Below, in pieces: positions 1-11,363 of a DNA stretch of 46,222 bases. The stretch's first letter is position 1. Every line of letters starts with the position of its first letter. The translations under genes and the position numbers were made by a program. The notes below the pieces were generated by a model. It had not been told where the DNA came from, ran no database searches, and saw only the letters and a list, made by a program, of their open reading frames with translations. The DNA is from an uncultured Clostridium sp. GTDB lineage: Bacteria > Bacillota > Clostridia > TANB77 > CAG-508. Location: NCBI GenBank assembly GCA_947245515.1, contig CAMXQV010000009.1, forward strand, positions 1-46,222, written 5' to 3'.

Positions 1-451
1 TAATTTTATTATACACTCTCTCACAAAATGTGTCCATATATCTATTCTAACACCAAATAGCTTTTCATAACTATCATTATCTTTAGTTAAAGCTGCAATT
101 CTCTCTTTATCCTTTTCTGTTAGAGCATACAAATTCTCCTCTCTACATTCAACTATTGAAAAATTTGTGTAAATCGGATTTTCCTCAGATTTAAACAAAT
201 TTTTCGATAGTCTCGTTTAATATAAATTAAAATGATTTTTTCCTCCGTCCCCAAAATCATCGAAGAAACATCATAATATTAGAATATATAATTACAAGTA
301 CAGAGAAAACAATAACAGTAGTTCCTCCACATTTATTTTCTTTCTCTTTTATTTCATAAATTCCATAACTAATAGTTCTCAATAAAACATAAATACTTAT
401 TACTAAAAAAATAATATTATAAATTATAGCCATATTAAAAATCTCCTTAAA

Positions 452-1675
452 TTAAGTTTCAGTAATTAACATACCAGAATTTACAGAAGTATCAACTTTT
501 ATATCAAAAAATGCATTTTTATAGTTATCTAACCATTTATAATTATCAGATTCTTCAGTTGTAAAAAAGTTAGATGACACATATTTTCCAAATCCAGAAA
601 TATCAGATTGAAATTCTCTTGAGGTCTTATAAGCATAATTTGAAAAGGTTGATTCTAAATAACTATTACAACTATTAGAGATAGCTTGTAATACTTCTGG
701 TGATAGATAACTAGATTGGTCAGACATTGAATATATTCTTCCTGAGAATTTAGCTTGTATTTTTACATAAGGTGATGAAGTTGTAGTATCAACTTTTATT
801 TTTGGATGTGCATCTAAAGATAAATAAATGTCTAAGTAATTTCCTTTTTTTATTGGATCAGGTACTGAAATTAAAAAACGATTAATTTCATTTCTCATAG
901 TTAATAAGGATATTGTTTCAATTGCATTTAATTCTCCTACTAATCTGTCATCTCTAAAAATAGCCGTTCCAATGCTTTCAGTATTATTTTGTCCTTCTAA
1001 TTGAGTCTCGCTTGCTTTTATAGATAAATCTTTTTCAGAGTTTTGGCTAGCATAATTTGCCATATCTGTTTGATTAGTACCACATAAGATAGCAGAAGGA
1101 TTACAAGATTTGCAAATTATATTGTTAAAAAAGTTACCAATTGTTGAATCTGGAATATAACCAGTGTATTTACTTGAATTTGTTAAAATTTCATAATATT
1201 TTGATATTAGACCTTCTAATTCAGGTTTAGTTTGTTTGATAAAATATTTAGCACTACATTTACTAATTAAAATATTAGCAGATGGTCTAACTTGTGTGTC
1301 ATTAATTAAAGTATAGATTTCATCTGAAATTCCTTGATACGCTATTTCTTCAGAGAATACAATAATTTTACAATGAGACATATTTAATTGTTTTCCCATA
1401 TAGCTATTCATTAAGTTTATGGCATTACTTAAAGATGATGCTTTTACAGAGTTAATTATAGGAGTAGTTTTACTAGAAGAACCTGTTTCAGAGGCAGAAG
1501 CAGTTGTAGAGAATTCAAAGGTTACTTCTAATTTGTTTTCATCAGATGTATCAATACCAATTGCTAGGACATATGCTAAGTTATCCATGCTCAAAGAAGC
1601 ATAAGAGCCAGAAAATGCAATTATAAAACTTACAATCAATATAAATATAAAGGCATTTCTAAATAATTTATACAT
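452..1675 (-). CDS. gerAC: Spore germination protein, GerAC/Ger(x)C family
   Basis: ORF 407 aa with N-terminal signal/lipoprotein-like segment and Ger(x)C-like layout (LAYVLAIGIDTSDENKLEVTFEFS); downstream of gerAB and gerAA in the same operon. Confidence 0.85.
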   Translation of the reverse strand: MYKLFRNAFIFILIVSFIIAFSGSYASLSMDNLAYVLAIGIDTSDENKLEVTFEFSTTASASETGSSSKTTPIINSVKASSLSNAINLMNSYMGKQLNMSHCKIIVFSEEIAYQGISDEIYTLINDTQVRPSANILISKCSAKYFIKQTKPELEGLISKYYEILTNSSKYTGYIPDSTIGNFFNNIICKSCNPSAILCGTNQTDMANYASQNSEKDLSIKASETQLEGQNNTESIGTAIFRDDRLVGELNAIETISLLTMRNEINRFLISVPDPIKKGNYLDIYLSLDAHPKIKVDTTTSSPYVKIQAKFSGRIYSMSDQSSYLSPEVLQAISNSCNSYLESTFSNYAYKTSREFQSDISGFGKYVSSNFFTTEESDNYKWLDNYKNAFFDIKVDTSVNSGMLITET

Positions 1676-2780
1676 GTTGTTCCTCCTTTTGTACTGATTT
1701 TTTTCTTCTTTTATATAAATTTGCTAGGATAAGAATACTAATACTAAGAACAAATACTATTCCTATTACTAGATAAGGATAAATTTCAGTTTCATATTTT
1801 TCGGATATTGCAAAATTTTTAGGTGTAATACTAATTGCAAAAATGAGAAAACCAAAAATATCTATAAGTTCTTTTTTATTTTCAATTTTTGTTATCTTTT
1901 GGAAAATTTTCATACTAAATTTACTTACAATACTCATATAACAAGCAACAGCTAAAATCCAAAATAATAAAAATATAGATTCTAGTCTTTGAAAGAAATT
2001 ACCAAATTCAATATAACGTGTTGCATTGTATAAAGGAGTTATTTCGTTAGTGTCTAAGAAAAAGGAGAACATAAATAATAGAGTTGACACACATAATATA
2101 AGATATATTGCTGTTATTCCCATAGATATTAGTGATATTTTTTTCATTTTTTGTGGTTCATTTAATAAAGGTGGTAAAAAGTATAAATATGAAATACCTC
2201 CAAAGGATGCTATATTAATTAAACCCCATCCAAAGGTATTAAAAACTCCATCACCTAAAATTGGAAATATTCTTTCAGGTACGAATTTATTCATATTTGC
2301 AAAGAATAAGAATATCATACTAGCTAATACAAAAGGTAGTATTAACGAATTTGTTTTTATTGTTGCACTAAAGTCAAGTCTATTTGCCATACATAAAGCA
2401 ACAATAAATAATAATATAATAAATTTTATTTGAGTTATTGGATAATAAATAATTTTTAAACTTTCACAAAAATTTCTAAGTAATATACTAGAACTAATTA
2501 AGAAATATACAATATAAATAATTCCCATTATTGTTTTTAATTTTTTTCCACCTAAATATTCAGAAATATCAACTAAATCTAATCCAGAGAAATTTTTCAT
2601 TAGACGAAATATTAAATATGCAATTAAAATTGTAATAATACTTACATATATAAGGTTAATTATACTTGCAGATTTTGTAACTAATAATATATTTCTTGGT
2701 AGAGATAAAATTGTATGTGTAACAACTATAGTTAATATAAGCATAATTGCATCTATTGTGTTAAGTTTAGATGTATTCAA
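1668..2780 (-). CDS. gerAB: Spore germination protein, GerAB/YndE family permease
   Basis: ORF 370 aa, multi-TM, in gerAA-gerAB-gerAC order. Confidence 0.85.
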   Translation of the reverse strand: MNTSKLNTIDAIMLILTIVVTHTILSLPRNILLVTKSASIINLIYVSIITILIAYLIFRLMKNFSGLDLVDISEYLGGKKLKTIMGIIYIVYFLISSSILLRNFCESLKIIYYPITQIKFIILLFIVALCMANRLDFSATIKTNSLILPFVLASMIFLFFANMNKFVPERIFPILGDGVFNTFGWGLINIASFGGISYLYFLPPLLNEPQKMKKISLISMGITAIYLILCVSTLLFMFSFFLDTNEITPLYNATRYIEFGNFFQRLESIFLLFWILAVACYMSIVSKFSMKIFQKITKIENKKELIDIFGFLIFAISITPKNFAISEKYETEIYPYLVIGIVFVLSISILILANLYKRRKKSVQKEEQHV

Positions 2781-2797
2781 TAATAATCATCCTTTCT

Positions 2798-4524
2798 CTA
2801 TTTATGATATAATTTAGGATTAAATTTCCATTTCATAGCAATTTTTTCTTGTGCTTTTAATTTTTTGGGAGACATATAAGGTGCTCTATATTCTCTTTTC
2901 CAAATAGGTGGTAAGAAATAGCTATTTCCTTCTGAATTGCTTGGTGGTGCATATGGTGTCATATAAGAAACTCCAAAAGATCTTAAACTGCAAAGTATAG
3001 AAATATATACAAATAGTCCTAAAGAAATTCCTAAAAATCCTGCCATAAAGCCTAACAATACAAATAAAAATCTAAAGTATCGTATGTGAAAGCCAAAAGA
3101 AAAGTCAGGAATTGCAAAAGATGCAATACCAGTTATTGCTACTATTATAATAAGAATAGGGCTTACAATACCAGCACTTACAGCTGCTTGACCTAAAACT
3201 AAGGCACCAACAATTCCGTATAGTTGGACCTATTGGAGAAGGGACTCTTAAACCAGCTTCACGAATTAACTCAAAAGAGAATTCCATTAGTAAGATTTCT
3301 AATATAATTGGAAAAGGAACATTCTCTCGTGACCCTAAAATAGAGTAAAGTAGCCCAGTTGGTAGAATTTCCTGATGAAAACTTGTAATTGCTACATACA
3401 TTCCAGGTAATAGAAGTGTAATTATACATGCTAAGATTCTTAAACCTCTTAAGAAATTTGCAAAATTTACTTTTAAATTTGTGTCTTCAGGTGAAGCTAA
3501 AAAATCTATTAATACTGCTGGAATTATAACTCCAAAAGGCGTCCCATTTACTATTACAACTATACGTCCATTAAGTAAATATTTTGTTGCTTTATCTGGT
3601 CTTTCAGTAGATAGCATTTCAGGAATTCCTAATATATTTGAATCAGCTATTAATTGTTCAAGTTCTCCAGAAGAAAGTAAAGAATCTATTTCAAGATTGT
3701 TTAATCTGTATTTAACTTCATTTACTAAATCGTCATTTGCTAAATCTTTTATATAGCAAACAGCACATTTTGTTTTAGTTATTTTACCAACTTCAACATT
3801 TTCTATAATTAAATTTTCATTATTAACAATACGTCTAATTAAAGAAGTATTAGTTCTTAAATTTTCAACAAAAGCTTCATGTGGACCTTTTATTACAATT
3901 TCATTATTTGGACTATCCACACTTCTTTGTTTAAAACCTTTTACTTCTATATCAAAAGCAGTCGCTAAAGTTTCTATAAACAATACGCAATTTCCGAGAA
4001 TTAACCCCATTACAAACTTCATCAAAGTTCTTAACTTCTTTAATTGAGTTTTGTGGAAGTAAACATCCCATTAAATAGTTAGGTAAATCAAATTTCTTCA
4101 CTTTTCTAATAGTTATATCGTTTTCCACTCTTTCAGATATAATTTTATTCTGTGCTCCTTCAAATAAATTATTTTTATTTCTCATCATTAAGGGTTGTAA
4201 TATAAAATCATTTATAATTTTTGAATCTACCATTCCATCAATATATGCAATAAAGGCATTGAATTGTTTGTTTCTAGCATTTAAGGTGAATTGTCTTATT
4301 ACAATATCACTATTTATCATTGTGTTATATTTTGTTTTAAGGTATTCTAAATTTGTTTGTAAACTTTTATTTAAGTTTTGTTTCTTATTGTTTTCTTGAA
4401 TCTTTGGTTCATTATTAAAGTCTGACGAACTTTTTTCGTCTGGAATTGTGAATTGATAATGATTTTGAGGATTATATTTGAAATATTTGTTAAATAAATT
4501 TTGTATATTCATTTTATATCTCAT
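2798..4524 (-). CDS. gerAA: Spore germination protein GerAA, one gene read through two in-frame CGG (+1) sites (skipped C at 3996 and 3218 on the minus strand)
   Basis: Three ORFs (4524-3952, 4025-3105, 3058-2798) form one GerA-family protein if the C of CGG is skipped: ...NFDEVCNGVNS-G-NCVLFIET... and ...GPTI-G-IVGALVLGQAAVSAG...; frames checked arithmetically. Confidence 0.85.
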
Positions 4525-4625
4525 TCCTTCCTCTTTTTATTATTTCTATAATTAATGAAAATATACTAGTTTTTGTAAGAAAAAAATGATATAATCAAAA
4601 GGTAAAATAAAAATAGGAGAAGTTA

Positions 4626-5738
4626 ATGAAAAATAAATTTACAAGCATAATTATGTTTTTAGTTGTTATTTTAATTATTACTGTTTGTATAATATTTGGA
4701 GAAATAATATGGCAAGAAATAAAATCAACACAAACAGTAGTAGAATCAGAAAAATTTAAAACAGTATTTGAAGACTTTGTAGTAAACACAAGTAAAGATG
4801 AACAAAAAACAAATCAGGTAGAAAGCTCAATAAGTCAAAAAATAGAGGACAATTATAGTAAAGAACTGAAAGAAAACAATATAGATAAATTTTTTTACAA
4901 TCAATTAGATGAATACTCAAAAATAATATATAAAGCACTTGATGAAAATAAAGAGAATATGAAAACAGGAACTTATAAAGTTGAATTAGGAAATAAATTT
5001 ACTAATATTTTAGCTTTAGAAAATGGAGAAGAAGAACTAGGTAAATATTATCAATCAGCAATTGAAGCTTACAACTACGATAATCCAAGTATATTTTATC
5101 TTGACCCTAATAAAATGTATTTAAATATTGAAACAACTACAAAATACAATAAAAATACCTATAAGGTATACCTGGATAATGGAAAGGAAATCAACTATTT
5201 AACTAAGGAGTTTTCTTCAAAGCAAGAAATAGATGAAGCTATTAGCAAAATTACAGAAGTAAAAAGTAAAATAATGCAAAATAGAAGTGGTAATACTTAT
5301 GAGGATATTAAAATGGTACATGATTATTTAGTTGACAAAGTAGAATATGATACAACTATATCAAAGAATAATATCTACAATTTATATGGAGCACTTGTAA
5401 ATGGAGAGGCAGTTTGTGAAGGATATGCTAGAGCTTTTAAATATATTATGGATGAACTTGAAATTCCTTGTATAATGGTTATAGGAAAAGCAACAAACTC
5501 AGAAGGAAAAACTGAAAATCATGCTTGGAATTATGTTCAGCTTGATGGAACTTGGTATGTAATTGATGTTACATGGGATGACCCCATAATAACTGGTGGA
5601 TGGTTGACTCAACGTAATAAATATAAATATTTTTTAAAGGGGTCTAAGGAAATAAATTCAGATCATCTTGCAAATGGTAAATTTTCAGATAAAGGTATGC
5701 TATTTAAATATCCTGAATTAAGTGAGATTAGTTATTAA
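4626..5738 (+). CDS. Transglutaminase-like domain protein with N-terminal membrane anchor
   Basis: AVCEGYARAFKYIMDELEIPCIMVIG...HAWNYVQLDGTWYVIDVTWDDP: Cys/His/Asp transglutaminase-core pattern. Confidence 0.85.
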   Translation: MKNKFTSIIMFLVVILIITVCIIFGEIIWQEIKSTQTVVESEKFKTVFEDFVVNTSKDEQKTNQVESSISQKIEDNYSKELKENNIDKFFYNQLDEYSKIIYKALDENKENMKTGTYKVELGNKFTNILALENGEEELGKYYQSAIEAYNYDNPSIFYLDPNKMYLNIETTTKYNKNTYKVYLDNGKEINYLTKEFSSKQEIDEAISKITEVKSKIMQNRSGNTYEDIKMVHDYLVDKVEYDTTISKNNIYNLYGALVNGEAVCEGYARAFKYIMDELEIPCIMVIGKATNSEGKTENHAWNYVQLDGTWYVIDVTWDDPIITGGWLTQRNKYKYFLKGSKEINSDHLANGKFSDKGMLFKYPELSEISY

Positions 5739-6177
5739 AATAAAAGTTGCAAGACTAGCTCCAACTGCTAGAAATTTACAACCACAAAGAATATTGGTAT
5801 TAACACAAAAAGAACAATTAGAAAAATTAAATGGTTGTACACAATATGGTTGGAATGCACCAGTTATAATGATAATTTTTTATGATAAATCTATTTCTTA
5901 TAAAAGGGATAAATATGATAAAAAAGAATTTGGAGATATTGATATCAGTATAGTAACTACACATATAATGTTAGAAATACAAAATTTAGGACTTGGAACG
6001 ACTTGGATTGGTTCTTTTGATCCCAAAAAATTAGTTGAAATTTATGAAGTGCCTGAAAATTTAATTCCTGTTGCAATACTACCAATTGGATATCCTTCTG
6101 AAGAAGCAAAGCCAAGTAAATTACATTTCCAAAGGAACGAAATATTGGATTTTGTATACTGGAATAAAATTGATTGA
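5739..6177 (+). pseudogene. Nitroreductase-family protein lacking its N-terminus
   Basis: ARLAPTARNLQPQRILVLT... is nitroreductase-like, but the usual N-terminal R-S-x-R-x-Y segment is missing and the frame abuts the transglutaminase stop. Confidence 0.6.
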
Positions 6178-6313
6178 TGAGTAAATTGTTAGGAGGTTGT
6201 ATAGTGAAACAAAATAAAAAGAAACTATTAACTTATTTTATGCTTTTTAGACTTACAAAAATTTAAATATTATAATAAAATTATTTTTTGTTTGTCATAG
6301 ATTAAGAAATTGT

Positions 6314-6372
6314 AAATTGCTTTTATGGTACTCTTCCAAGATAAACTTGAACTCTTTCCATAAAAGCAATTT
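6314..6372. terminator. Long inverted repeat / probable terminator between convergent genes
   Basis: AAATTGCTTTTATGG (6314-6328) and CCATAAAAGCAATTT (6358-6372), perfect 15-bp arms, T-rich flank. Confidence 0.6.
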
Positions 6373-6475
6373 CTAAACTTTTTTAGTCACATTTTAAAGA
6401 ACTTTTTTATTATAATATATCAATCTTTTATAGATGCCATTTTATTTGAACTAACTTAACTTTTTTTGTAAAAAA

Positions 6476-7954
6476 TTATAAAATTATACAAATAAGACCT
6501 CCACTACCTTCATTAACAATTCTTTCTAAGGTTTCTTGAAGTTTAACTTGAGCATCTTCAGGCATTTTCGCAAGTTTAGTTTGTAGCCCTTCATTGATCA
6601 ATTCATGTAAGCTCTTACCAAAGATATTAGAATCCCAAATTTGTTTTGGATCACTTTCAAATTCAGAAAGTAAATAATTTACTAATTCCTCAGACTGTTT
6701 TTCAGAACCAACAATTGGAGAAACCTCTGTTTCAACATTAGTTTTAATCAAGTGAATAGAAGGTGCAGTAGCTTTTAATTTAACACCAAATCTAGAGCCT
6801 TGTTTTATCATTTCTGGTTCTTCTAAAATAAGTTCATCTATTGATGGTGTTACAATTCCATAGCCTTTACGATTAACATCATCTAAAGCACATGCAATTT
6901 TATCATATTGTTTCTTAGTACTAGACAATTCAGAAATAATACCAAATAAATCGCCTTCATTTGAAACCTCAACACCAGTAATTTCAGATAATACGTTATA
7001 AAATAATTCTTCTTTTAAATTTATTTCAATACTTACAGTTCCAGTACCAAGTTGCATATCTTCAATAGAAGTTTTATTAATTATTTCAGTTTGTTTTATA
7101 GTATTTACACAAGAAGCTACATCTTTTAAAACCCTAATATCAGAAAATGCAGTTTGGATCTCATTATATAATTGTGTTTTTAAAGGATGTTCGCAGTTTA
7201 AACCTTCAATCCATCTTGGGAATTTAATCTTAACTTGATCAACAGGAAATTCATATAGTACTTTTGAAAACATATTATTTATATCTTCTAAACTTAAATA
7301 TTCGCAATTTGTTGAAATTACAGTTGTTCCATATTTTTCACTTAATCTATTTGACAATTCTTGTGTATAGCTTGAATTTGGTTCTTGTGAATTTAAAATA
7401 ATAATAAAAGGTTTATTTAAAGCTTTTAATTCAGAAACAACTCTTTCTTCAGCTTTAATATAATCTTCTCTTGGAATATCTGTAACTGTTCCATCAGTTG
7501 TTACTAAAATTCCAATAGTAGAATGTTCATCAATTACTTTTTTAGTACCAATTTCTGCAGCAGTTTCGAAGGGAATTTCTTCTTCTGACCATGGTGTTTT
7601 CACCATTCTTGGCATATCATCTTCCAAATAACCTATAGCGTTATCTACTAAATAGCCTACACAATCTACTAATCTTGTTTTAAACTTTAAATTATTATCT
7701 AAAGTTATCTCTATTGCTTCATTTGGAACAAATTTAGGCTCAGTTGTCATTATTGTTTTTCCACCTGCACTTTGTGGAAGTTCATCTTTAGCTCGTTCTT
7801 TTTTATATTCGTTATCAATATTAGGAATTACAAGTAAGTCCATAAATTTTTTAATAAAAGTAGATTTACCAGTTCTAACAGGTCCAACCACTCCTACATA
7901 GATATCACCATCTGTTCTTTTTGCGATGTCTTGATACAATCTTGTATTTTCCAT
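6476..7954 (-). CDS. spoIVA: Stage IV sporulation protein A
   Basis: 492 aa, MENTRLYQDIAKRTDGDIYVGVVGPVRTGKSTFIKKFMDLLVIPNI, characteristic SpoIVA N-terminus and Walker A. Confidence 0.97.
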   Translation of the reverse strand: MENTRLYQDIAKRTDGDIYVGVVGPVRTGKSTFIKKFMDLLVIPNIDNEYKKERAKDELPQSAGGKTIMTTEPKFVPNEAIEITLDNNLKFKTRLVDCVGYLVDNAIGYLEDDMPRMVKTPWSEEEIPFETAAEIGTKKVIDEHSTIGILVTTDGTVTDIPREDYIKAEERVVSELKALNKPFIIILNSQEPNSSYTQELSNRLSEKYGTTVISTNCEYLSLEDINNMFSKVLYEFPVDQVKIKFPRWIEGLNCEHPLKTQLYNEIQTAFSDIRVLKDVASCVNTIKQTEIINKTSIEDMQLGTGTVSIEINLKEELFYNVLSEITGVEVSNEGDLFGIISELSSTKKQYDKIACALDDVNRKGYGIVTPSIDELILEEPEMIKQGSRFGVKLKATAPSIHLIKTNVETEVSPIVGSEKQSEELVNYLLSEFESDPKQIWDSNIFGKSLHELINEGLQTKLAKMPEDAQVKLQETLERIVNEGSGGLICIIL

Positions 7955-8523
7955 CTATATACCTCCTTTAATTTCGAAAGAAAAATCTTTGTTACTCAAA
8001 ATACTTTAGTTAATATATATGGAACCAATTTTAAGAATATGACAAGTTTTTATAAATAAAAAAATTTAAGTTTTGACTTTTTTTCGAAAAAATTAAAATA
8101 GTTATCTACAAAATAGAAAAATTTCTATAAAAATAAGGAAAAAACCTTGTTAATTTTATATAATTTAATTGTTCTAAAAAATTATTACTGAACAAAAAAA
8201 TGAAGTTTTTTTAATTGATAATTTTACCTCAAATTTCCTTACAGAAAACTTACAAAACTCTTACAATTCTATGGGGATTTTATTTTTTAACAGATATATA
8301 ATTTGTTTGAAGTTAATAAAAAGGATGAATATGTGAAAAAAGAAGAAACTGAAACAAAAAATAAAATCTTTTTAATACTAGTTATAGTTTTATACTAATA
8401 TAGAGAAATCTTCTAAGGTTGTTATTAAAAAACTTGATAAAATAGCTAATTTGTGATAAAATAACGATATTAAATATAGCATCATATAATATACTAGTTT
8501 ATAAGCTGAAAGGAAGGAATAAA

Positions 8524-9831
8524 ATGGTAGATAAAGAGCGAGACGTTAAAGAGCTTTTAAAACAATATAATCAAGAACATATAATAAAATTGTTAAATAA
8601 AATAGATGATAGAAAAAGAAAAGAATTAATAGAACAAATAAACACAATAGACTTTCATCAAATTATGGAACTATACGAAAACACAAAAAAAGAGATAGTA
8701 ATAAAAGAAAATAAAATAGAAGCAATAAAATACTTAGACAAACAAAAAATAACAAGAAATCAAAAAGAACAATTTAATGAACTAGGAGAAAAAGCAATAA
8801 GAAATAAAGAATATGCAGTAGTTACAATGGCAGGAGGTCAAGGGACAAGGTTAGGACATAATGGACCAAAAGGAACCTTCAAATTAGATGTATATGGAAA
8901 AGGAAAATACTTATTTGAAATATTAGCAGAAAACTTAAAAGAAGCAAACAAAAAATATGATACAACAATACCTTGGTACATAATGACAAGTAAAGAAAAC
9001 AATAAAGAAACACTAGAATTCCTAGAAAAAAATAATTATTTTGGATATCCAAAACAACATGTAACCTTATTTAAACAAGGAGAATTACCATTAGTTGATA
9101 AACAAGGAAAATTACTAATAAATAAAGAAATGAAAATAAAAGAAGCATCAGATGGAAATGGCGGAGTATTTTCATCCTTAAGAACAACAGGAATGTTATC
9201 AGACATGAAGCAAAAAAATATAAAATGGATATTTATAGGAGGAGTTGATAATGCAATTTTAAAAATGGCCGACACAGAACTACTTGGAATGGCAATAGAA
9301 AAAAACGTACAAATTGCATCAAAATCTGTTGTAAAAGATAATCCACACGAAAGAGTAGGTGTATTCTGTAAAATGAATGGACACCCAAAGGTAATTGAAT
9401 ATTCTGAACTTCCAGAAAAAATGGCAGAAGAAGTAGATGAAAATGGAGAATTAAAATATGGAGAATCTCATATAATGTGTAACTTATTTAGTATAGAAGC
9501 AATAGAAAAGATAAGTAAAGAAAATTTAATGTATCATAGTGCCTTTAAGAAAAATTCATATATAAATGAAGAAGGAAAAGAAGTAATACCAACTGAGCCA
9601 AACTCATATAAGTTTGAATCTTTTATTTTTGACAGTTTTGAATTTTTTAATGATATAGCAATTTTAAGAGGCAAAAGAGAAGATGACTTTGCACCTGTAA
9701 AAAATAAAGATGGAGTAGATAGTCCTAAAACTGCAAAGGAATTGTATGAAAAGTATTGGGAGAGACAAAAAAAGTTGCCATTGGGGACGGAGAATTTTGA
9801 CAATAATTTTCATATAATGCAATTATTATAA
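8524..9831 (+). CDS. UDPGP-family UTP/UDP-N-acetylhexosamine pyrophosphorylase
   Basis: MAGGQGTRLGHNGPKGTFKLDV nucleotide-binding motif; 435 aa. Confidence 0.85.
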   Translation: MVDKERDVKELLKQYNQEHIIKLLNKIDDRKRKELIEQINTIDFHQIMELYENTKKEIVIKENKIEAIKYLDKQKITRNQKEQFNELGEKAIRNKEYAVVTMAGGQGTRLGHNGPKGTFKLDVYGKGKYLFEILAENLKEANKKYDTTIPWYIMTSKENNKETLEFLEKNNYFGYPKQHVTLFKQGELPLVDKQGKLLINKEMKIKEASDGNGGVFSSLRTTGMLSDMKQKNIKWIFIGGVDNAILKMADTELLGMAIEKNVQIASKSVVKDNPHERVGVFCKMNGHPKVIEYSELPEKMAEEVDENGELKYGESHIMCNLFSIEAIEKISKENLMYHSAFKKNSYINEEGKEVIPTEPNSYKFESFIFDSFEFFNDIAILRGKREDDFAPVKNKDGVDSPKTAKELYEKYWERQKKLPLGTENFDNNFHIMQLL

Positions 9832-10091
9832 ATAGTAATTAAATTATTGTAGTATTTAATTATTAATGAAGCTACGGTAATACGTCATTAATTTTGTTGT
9901 ATTTATCTTAAATATAAAGATAGTATACTATAAAAACTATTTAGAATATAAACAAATTTAAAAGACTTTTTTTAGAATTTTTAGGAGGGATTGTAAAAAT
10001 AATCTATAATTAAGAGCTTTGGGGAGTGAGAAAATGGATTTACAAAAAAAATTGCCAAAATTCTCCGTCCCCCTTGGCAAAAGGAGAAGAA

Positions 10092-10757
10092 ATGAAAGAG
10101 TGTAAAATATGTAATCTATATAATTTGGAGGAAACAATTGCTAAAGATTTATTAGAGTCTGTTACATATCCATGGGAAGCTTTACCAAAGATAGGGGATT
10201 TTATAATAAAATTAGGTAAGGAATTAGACATAAACTTATATGAAGAAAAGTCAGAAAATGTATGGATAGCAAAGACAGCAAAAATAGCTCTAACTGCATC
10301 TATTAATGGACCAGTTATCATAGGAGATAGTACAGAAATAAGACCTGGTGCATATATTAGAGGAAATGCTATTATAGGAAATGGAGTAGTAGTTGGAAAT
10401 TCTACAGAATTAAAAAATGTTATATTATTTAATAAGGTGCAAGTACCCCATTATAATTATGTAGGGGATTCTATTTTAGGCTATAAAGCGCATATGGGAG
10501 CAGGTTCGATTACTTCAAATGTAAAATCAGATAAAACTTTAGTTATAGTAAAGAATGGAAATGAACAAATTGAAACAGGTCTTAAAAAATTTGGTGCAAT
10601 GCTTGGAGATATGGTTGAAGTAGGATGCGGAAGTGTCTTAAATCCAGGAACTGTTGTTGGAAAAAACACAAATATTTATCCATTATCTTCTGTTAGAGGT
10701 GTTATTAAAGAAAATTGTATTTATAAAAATAAAAATGAGATAATTGAAAAATATTAA
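10092..10757 (+). CDS. Left-handed beta-helix acyl/nucleotidyltransferase-like protein
   Basis: Hexapeptide-repeat pattern (IGDSTEIRPGAYIRGNAIIGNGVVVGNS); ATG at 10092 after AAGGAGAAG, preferred to the longer track start at 10026. Confidence 0.75.
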   Translation: MKECKICNLYNLEETIAKDLLESVTYPWEALPKIGDFIIKLGKELDINLYEEKSENVWIAKTAKIALTASINGPVIIGDSTEIRPGAYIRGNAIIGNGVVVGNSTELKNVILFNKVQVPHYNYVGDSILGYKAHMGAGSITSNVKSDKTLVIVKNGNEQIETGLKKFGAMLGDMVEVGCGSVLNPGTVVGKNTNIYPLSSVRGVIKENCIYKNKNEIIEKY

Positions 10758-10770
10758 TTTTAAAAAATTA

Positions 10771-10814
10771 ATCAAAAATATCCAAACAATTTATTTTGTT
10801 TGGATATTTTTGAT
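10771..10814. terminator. Bidirectional intrinsic terminator
   Basis: Perfect 19-bp arms ATCAAAAATATCCAAACAA / TTGTTTGGATATTTTTGAT between convergent genes. Confidence 0.85.
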
Positions 10815-10829
10815 TGTCTAAAAAAGACC

Positions 10830-11204
10830 TTACATTTGTTGATTTCCAGGTATAAAGTAATCAACCACACCATAGATTAATGCACCAATTATTGCAGCAA
10901 TCCAAGAAATAGAATATCCTGCAACAAAGAATTGAGTTACATATAATATAATAGCTGCTAATGCAAATCCTACAAATCCTTTACCAAATGGACTAGCATG
11001 TAAACCAGTAAATTTGATAACTAAATAATCTATAACTGTTAGGACAACAGCAGCTATTGCTAAAGTCCAAAAACTATTTATTGTAAATCCAGGTGTAAAA
11101 AATGCGGTTATTGCTAATACTACTGCTGATGCAACAAATCTACCAATAATTTGCCAAATAGTAGAAGTACCGCCTCTTGTTTGATTTCCTTGTGCTTCTG
11201 ACAT
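10830..11204 (-). CDS. Small membrane protein, phage-holin-4-superfamily-like
   Basis: 124 aa, four hydrophobic segments, preceded by AACCTCCTTA (RBS on minus). Confidence 0.55.
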   Translation of the reverse strand: MSEAQGNQTRGGTSTIWQIIGRFVASAVVLAITAFFTPGFTINSFWTLAIAAVVLTVIDYLVIKFTGLHASPFGKGFVGFALAAIILYVTQFFVAGYSISWIAAIIGALIYGVVDYFIPGNQQM

Positions 11205-11363
11205 AAGTTTAACCTCCTTAGTTTAAAAAATTCATAATGTACTTTTTTCAAGGTTCTAAAATTATTATGAACAAAAAAAAAATAATTATTCAAAAATTTA
11301 AGTATAAAAAAGTTAATATTTGCTAAAAATAAGAAAAAATTAAAAAAATAAAGAGGTGCAAAT

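Noticed and set aside
2026-2433. 135-aa plus-strand ORF opposite gerAB
   Set aside because: Antisense shadow of a recognisable gerAB gene.
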